The notes under the pieces are model-generated. The model did no database searches and was not told the DNA's origin. It saw only the letters and a program-made list of their open reading frames with translations. Positions 61,548 to 64,000 of a DNA stretch of 64,000 nucleotides are shown here, piece after piece (position 1 is the first letter of the stretch; each line of letters opens with the position of its first letter). A program made the translations under genes and the position numbers. The stretch is from an uncultured Flavobacterium sp. (GTDB taxonomy: Bacteria; Bacteroidota; Bacteroidia; Flavobacteriales; Flavobacteriaceae): positions 124,001 through 188,000 of the forward strand of contig NZ_CAMLDD010000005.1 in NCBI RefSeq assembly GCF_946478785.1, in the 5' to 3' direction.

Positions 61548-63398
61548 ATGAAATATAGAATTTTACTCCTTTTATTCCTTTTGTCCTGTACGGTTTTTGC
61601 ACAAAGGCAAATGGAAAACTTAGACCGTGGTTTAATTGCCATCAAAAATAACGGTCAGTTTTTTATCAGCTGGCGTGTTTTAGGAACAGATTCTGATGAT
61701 CTTGCCTTTAATTTATATCGAAAAAGCGGTAGAAATAAAGCAGTAAAATTAAATGAAGAACCCATTACAGGAGCCACGAATTTTATTGACACCAAAGCAA
61801 GTCCGAAGGAAGAAAATACATGGTTTGTAAAAACGATTTTAAAAGGAAAAGAAACAGAAGCTAAAGGAAGTTTTACGATTCCGGGTTCAGGCGCTGATAA
61901 AGATTATTTGTCAATAGCTATAAAACCGGTTGAAGGGTATATTCCGAATGATCTTTCTACAGGGGATTTAGATGGCGACGGAAAATATGATTTAATTGTA
62001 CACATGACTGGGAAAGCACATGATAATTCGCATACAGGAATTACGGATCCGCCAATTTTTCAGGCCTATACCTTAGACGGAAAATTTTTATGGCAGATTA
62101 ATTTAGGAAAAAACATCCGTGAAGGAGCTCATTATACGCAGTTTATGGTGTATGATCTGGATGGCGACGGAATTGCAGAATTGGTTTGTAAAACCGCTGA
62201 TGGAACTACGGACAGTCAGGGAAATGTAGTGGGTGATGCTACGAAAGACTGGGTTGAAAGAGATCCAAAATCACCCGTTTATGGTAAAATTTTAAAAGGT
62301 CCCGAGTATCTTTCTGTTTTTAACGGAAAAACCGGAAAGCTGATAACAACAGTTGATTATATTGCAGAAAGAGGCGATCTTGCAGGTTGGGGCGGACATG
62401 GAGGCAGCGGAGGAAATGATACCAAAGGCAACAGGGTCGATCGATTTACGGCTTGCATAGCATATTTAGACGGGATTCACCCAAGTGTGGTAATGTGTCG
62501 TGGCTATTATGGAAGAACGGTTTTGGCTGCCTGGGATTTTAAAAACAACAAACTGACTTCAAGATGGGTTTTTGACAGTAAAGATGCTGAGAATCCGTAT
62601 TCGGGGATGGGAAATCACGGACTTAGCGTCGCTGATGTCGACAATGACGGTAAAGACGAAATCATTTTCGGATCGATGTGTGTTGATGATAACGGAGAGG
62701 GTTTATATACTACAGGTTTTAGACACGGAGATGCATTGCATGTTACAGATCTGGATCCGGATATTCCGGGATTGGAAGCTTTTGGAATTCATGAAATTGA
62801 AAATAAAACAACAGGTCCGGGAGTAACGCTGTTTTCTGCTGCTGATGGAAAAGTGCTATTTACGGATTCTCCTAATGAAGATGTTGGCCGGGGAGTAGCA
62901 GATAATATAGATCCAGCCATAAAAGGAGCACAATGCTGGTGGTCCGGTTCTCCGTATCTATATGATATCAAAGGAAATAAAATAGGAGATGCTCCAAAAT
63001 CAATTAATTTCCTAATTTATTGGGATGGAGATACTTCAAGAGAACTTTTAAACTCTAATTATATTGATAAATATGGCAAGGGCAGATTGTTTACCGCAAC
63101 AGGAGCTGTGTCTAATAATGGTTCAAAATCAACTCCGGCACTTTCTGCTGATCTTTTGGGAGACTGGAGAGAAGAATTGATTTTAAGATCTGAAGACAAT
63201 AAAGAACTAAGAATTTACTCGACTACAATTCCAACCGAAATAAGACAATATACTTTAATGCACGATCCTCAATATCGCTTGAGTATTGCATGGCAAAATG
63301 TTGGTTACAATCAGCCACCTCATACTGGTTTTTACTTTGGAAGTGGAATGGATCCGGCTCCAAAACCTAATATTGCTTTGGTTCCCTTGAAGAAGTAA
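61548..63398 (+). CDS. Rhamnogalacturonan lyase, PL11 (single-domain)
   Basis: A 616-residue exported PL11 enzyme (signal peptide through CTVFAQ), consisting only of the catalytic propeller. It shows MENLDRGLIAIKNNGQFFISWRVLG, Ca-binding motifs DLDGDGKYDL, DLDGDGIAEL and DVDNDGKDEI, GNHGLSVADV, RHGDALHVTDLDPD and LMHDPQYRLSIAWQNVGYNQPPHTGFYFG. PL11 cleaves the RG-I rhamnose-galacturonate backbone by beta-elimination. It lacks the T9SS tail and extra modules of the PL11 at 31406, so it should stay in the periplasm and trim imported fragments. It lies 219 bp after the previous gene across the 28-bp-arm palindrome. Its last codons are part of a tandem repeat. Confidence 0.95.
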   Translation: MKYRILLLLFLLSCTVFAQRQMENLDRGLIAIKNNGQFFISWRVLGTDSDDLAFNLYRKSGRNKAVKLNEEPITGATNFIDTKASPKEENTWFVKTILKGKETEAKGSFTIPGSGADKDYLSIAIKPVEGYIPNDLSTGDLDGDGKYDLIVHMTGKAHDNSHTGITDPPIFQAYTLDGKFLWQINLGKNIREGAHYTQFMVYDLDGDGIAELVCKTADGTTDSQGNVVGDATKDWVERDPKSPVYGKILKGPEYLSVFNGKTGKLITTVDYIAERGDLAGWGGHGGSGGNDTKGNRVDRFTACIAYLDGIHPSVVMCRGYYGRTVLAAWDFKNNKLTSRWVFDSKDAENPYSGMGNHGLSVADVDNDGKDEIIFGSMCVDDNGEGLYTTGFRHGDALHVTDLDPDIPGLEAFGIHEIENKTTGPGVTLFSAADGKVLFTDSPNEDVGRGVADNIDPAIKGAQCWWSGSPYLYDIKGNKIGDAPKSINFLIYWDGDTSRELLNSNYIDKYGKGRLFTATGAVSNNGSKSTPALSADLLGDWREELILRSEDNKELRIYSTTIPTEIRQYTLMHDPQYRLSIAWQNVGYNQPPHTGFYFGSGMDPAPKPNIALVPLKK

Positions 63399-63655
63399 AG
63401 AAAAGCGATTTGAATTGCCTCCTGCTTTAGCTGGAGGTAAACTTTGGAAGCGGAATGGAGAAGGCTTCAAACAAAATATAGTTTGGTTCCTTTGAAGAAG
63501 TAAAAAAACGATTTGAATTGCATCCTGCTTTAGCTGGAGGTAAATTTTGGAAGCAGAATGGAGAAGGCTCGAAAAACGAATATTGTTTTGGTTCCTTGGT
63601 TGAAGAAGTAAAAAAATGCGCTTTGAATAGCCTCCTGCTTTAGCTGGAGGTAAAC
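63369..63655 (+). repeat. Tandem repeat (about 105 bp x 2.7) including the 3' end of the PL11 gene
   Basis: Unit 1 (63369-63474) begins in the last codons of the lyase (AATATTGCTTTGGTTCC, GAAGAAGTAA). Unit 2 (63475-63578) and a partial unit 3 (63579-about 63655) repeat them with few changes, including the TAA stop and the GCTTTAGCTGGAGGTAAA word. So non-coding echoes of the gene's end follow it. Confidence 0.85.
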
Positions 63656-63859
63656 TGAGTAGAAGGATAAAAAGGCTTTAGCCGAAAAGTTTCATTTAGC
63701 TATAGCCTTTTGTTGTATTCATTTATTAATCTCCAGCTAAGGAGATAACTTGGGTATTAGATTAAAGGTTTCACGCAGATTTAAAAAAATTTAAGCTGAT
63801 TTATTTTCTAAAGAAAAAAACTTTGAACCTTTGTCTCTCTGAACCTAAGGACCTTATTT
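63656..63859. other. Gap upstream of the right-edge regulator's 3' end
   Basis: Non-coding. It contains GGCTTTAGCC-type palindromic words (63674-63683) and a degenerate CACGCAGATTTAAAAAA repeat near 63772. No terminator or decamer-pair site is visible. Confidence 0.55.
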
Positions 63860-64000
63860 TTAAATAGAATTTCTGTCAATAAAATTAAACGGCACTTTTA
63901 CTTCGCCTTTTTCTTTGTTTAAAATCATTCGTGCGGCAATTTCTCCCATTGTGTTAAAGTTAGTAGACATAACTGTTATTCCTAATAACTCTTTTAAAGG
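63860..64000 (-). CDS. C-terminal end of a LacI/GntR-type regulator (partial)
   Basis: The last 46 residues of a gene running off the right edge: PLKELLGITVMSTNFNTMGE, then IAARMILNKEKGEVKVPFNF and IDRNSI. The pattern of MGEIAARMIL, a short linker and a final RNS resembles the C-terminus of the periplasmic-binding-like sensor domain of LacI- or GntR-family repressors in Bacteroidetes. The DNA-binding part is outside the window, so the family choice is open. It might control the adjacent sugar locus, but the direct-repeat operators seen here do not suit a palindrome-binding repressor. Confidence 0.6.
   Translation of the reverse strand, partial: PLKELLGITVMSTNFNTMGEIAARMILNKEKGEVKVPFNFIDRNSI

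Overview
The window looks like chromosomal DNA from a Flavobacterium-like Bacteroidetes. It is AT-rich, with SusC/SusD pairs, TAnnTTTG -7 promoter boxes, a type IX secretion (T9SS) sorting tail on one enzyme, and the short palindromic and AGTTA-type intergenic repeats common in that group. I saw no tRNA, rRNA, CRISPR array, IS element or phage gene.

Layout. (1) 1-1.5 kb, minus strand: an endonuclease III-like glycosylase and an alpha/beta hydrolase. (2) 1.7-9.0 kb, plus strand: a glycogen block of glgA, glgC, glgB and a GH31 alpha-glucosidase, closed by a bidirectional terminator. (3) 9.0-63.4 kb: a large polysaccharide utilisation locus for rhamnogalacturonan I (RG-I) pectin. A minus-strand operon (GH106, GH105, GH2, esterase-GH43 fusion) diverges from two SusC/SusD pairs. 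These are followed by a SASA-type acetylesterase, a T9SS-secreted PL11 lyase, rhaM, a CBM9/PKD protein, a DUF4861 lipoprotein, a second GH105, a PL22-like lyase, GH43_24-like, GH28, GH115 and a sulfatase. A small Hc1-like protein gene interrupts. Then a second minus-strand operon (CE12, GH2, tandem-CE12) diverges from a DUF4450 protein, a second six-hairpin-like protein and a second PL11 lyase. (4) At the right edge is the 3' end of a LacI/GntR-type regulator.

How it works together (inference from families). The secreted PL11 cuts the RG-I backbone, and CE12/SASA esterases remove acetyl groups. SusC/SusD pairs import oligosaccharides. Periplasmic PL11/PL22, GH105, GH106 and GH28 take the backbone down to rhamnose and (unsaturated) galacturonate. 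GH2, GH43_24-like and GH115 would trim galactan or arabinogalactan side chains. RhaM equilibrates rhamnose anomers for catabolism encoded elsewhere.

Most interesting observation. Ten intergenic sites carry two decamers in direct tandem, consensus CAGGATAGTA then CAGGATACTA. Nine of them are followed after exactly 17 bp by a TAnnTTTG-like -7 box. They precede nearly every transcription unit of the pectin locus and are absent from the glycogen block, so they look like the operator-promoter of one regulon. One site has no gene directly behind it but a strong terminator about 100 bp downstream, which suggests a co-regulated small RNA. Another precedes a stretch of decayed gene remnants.
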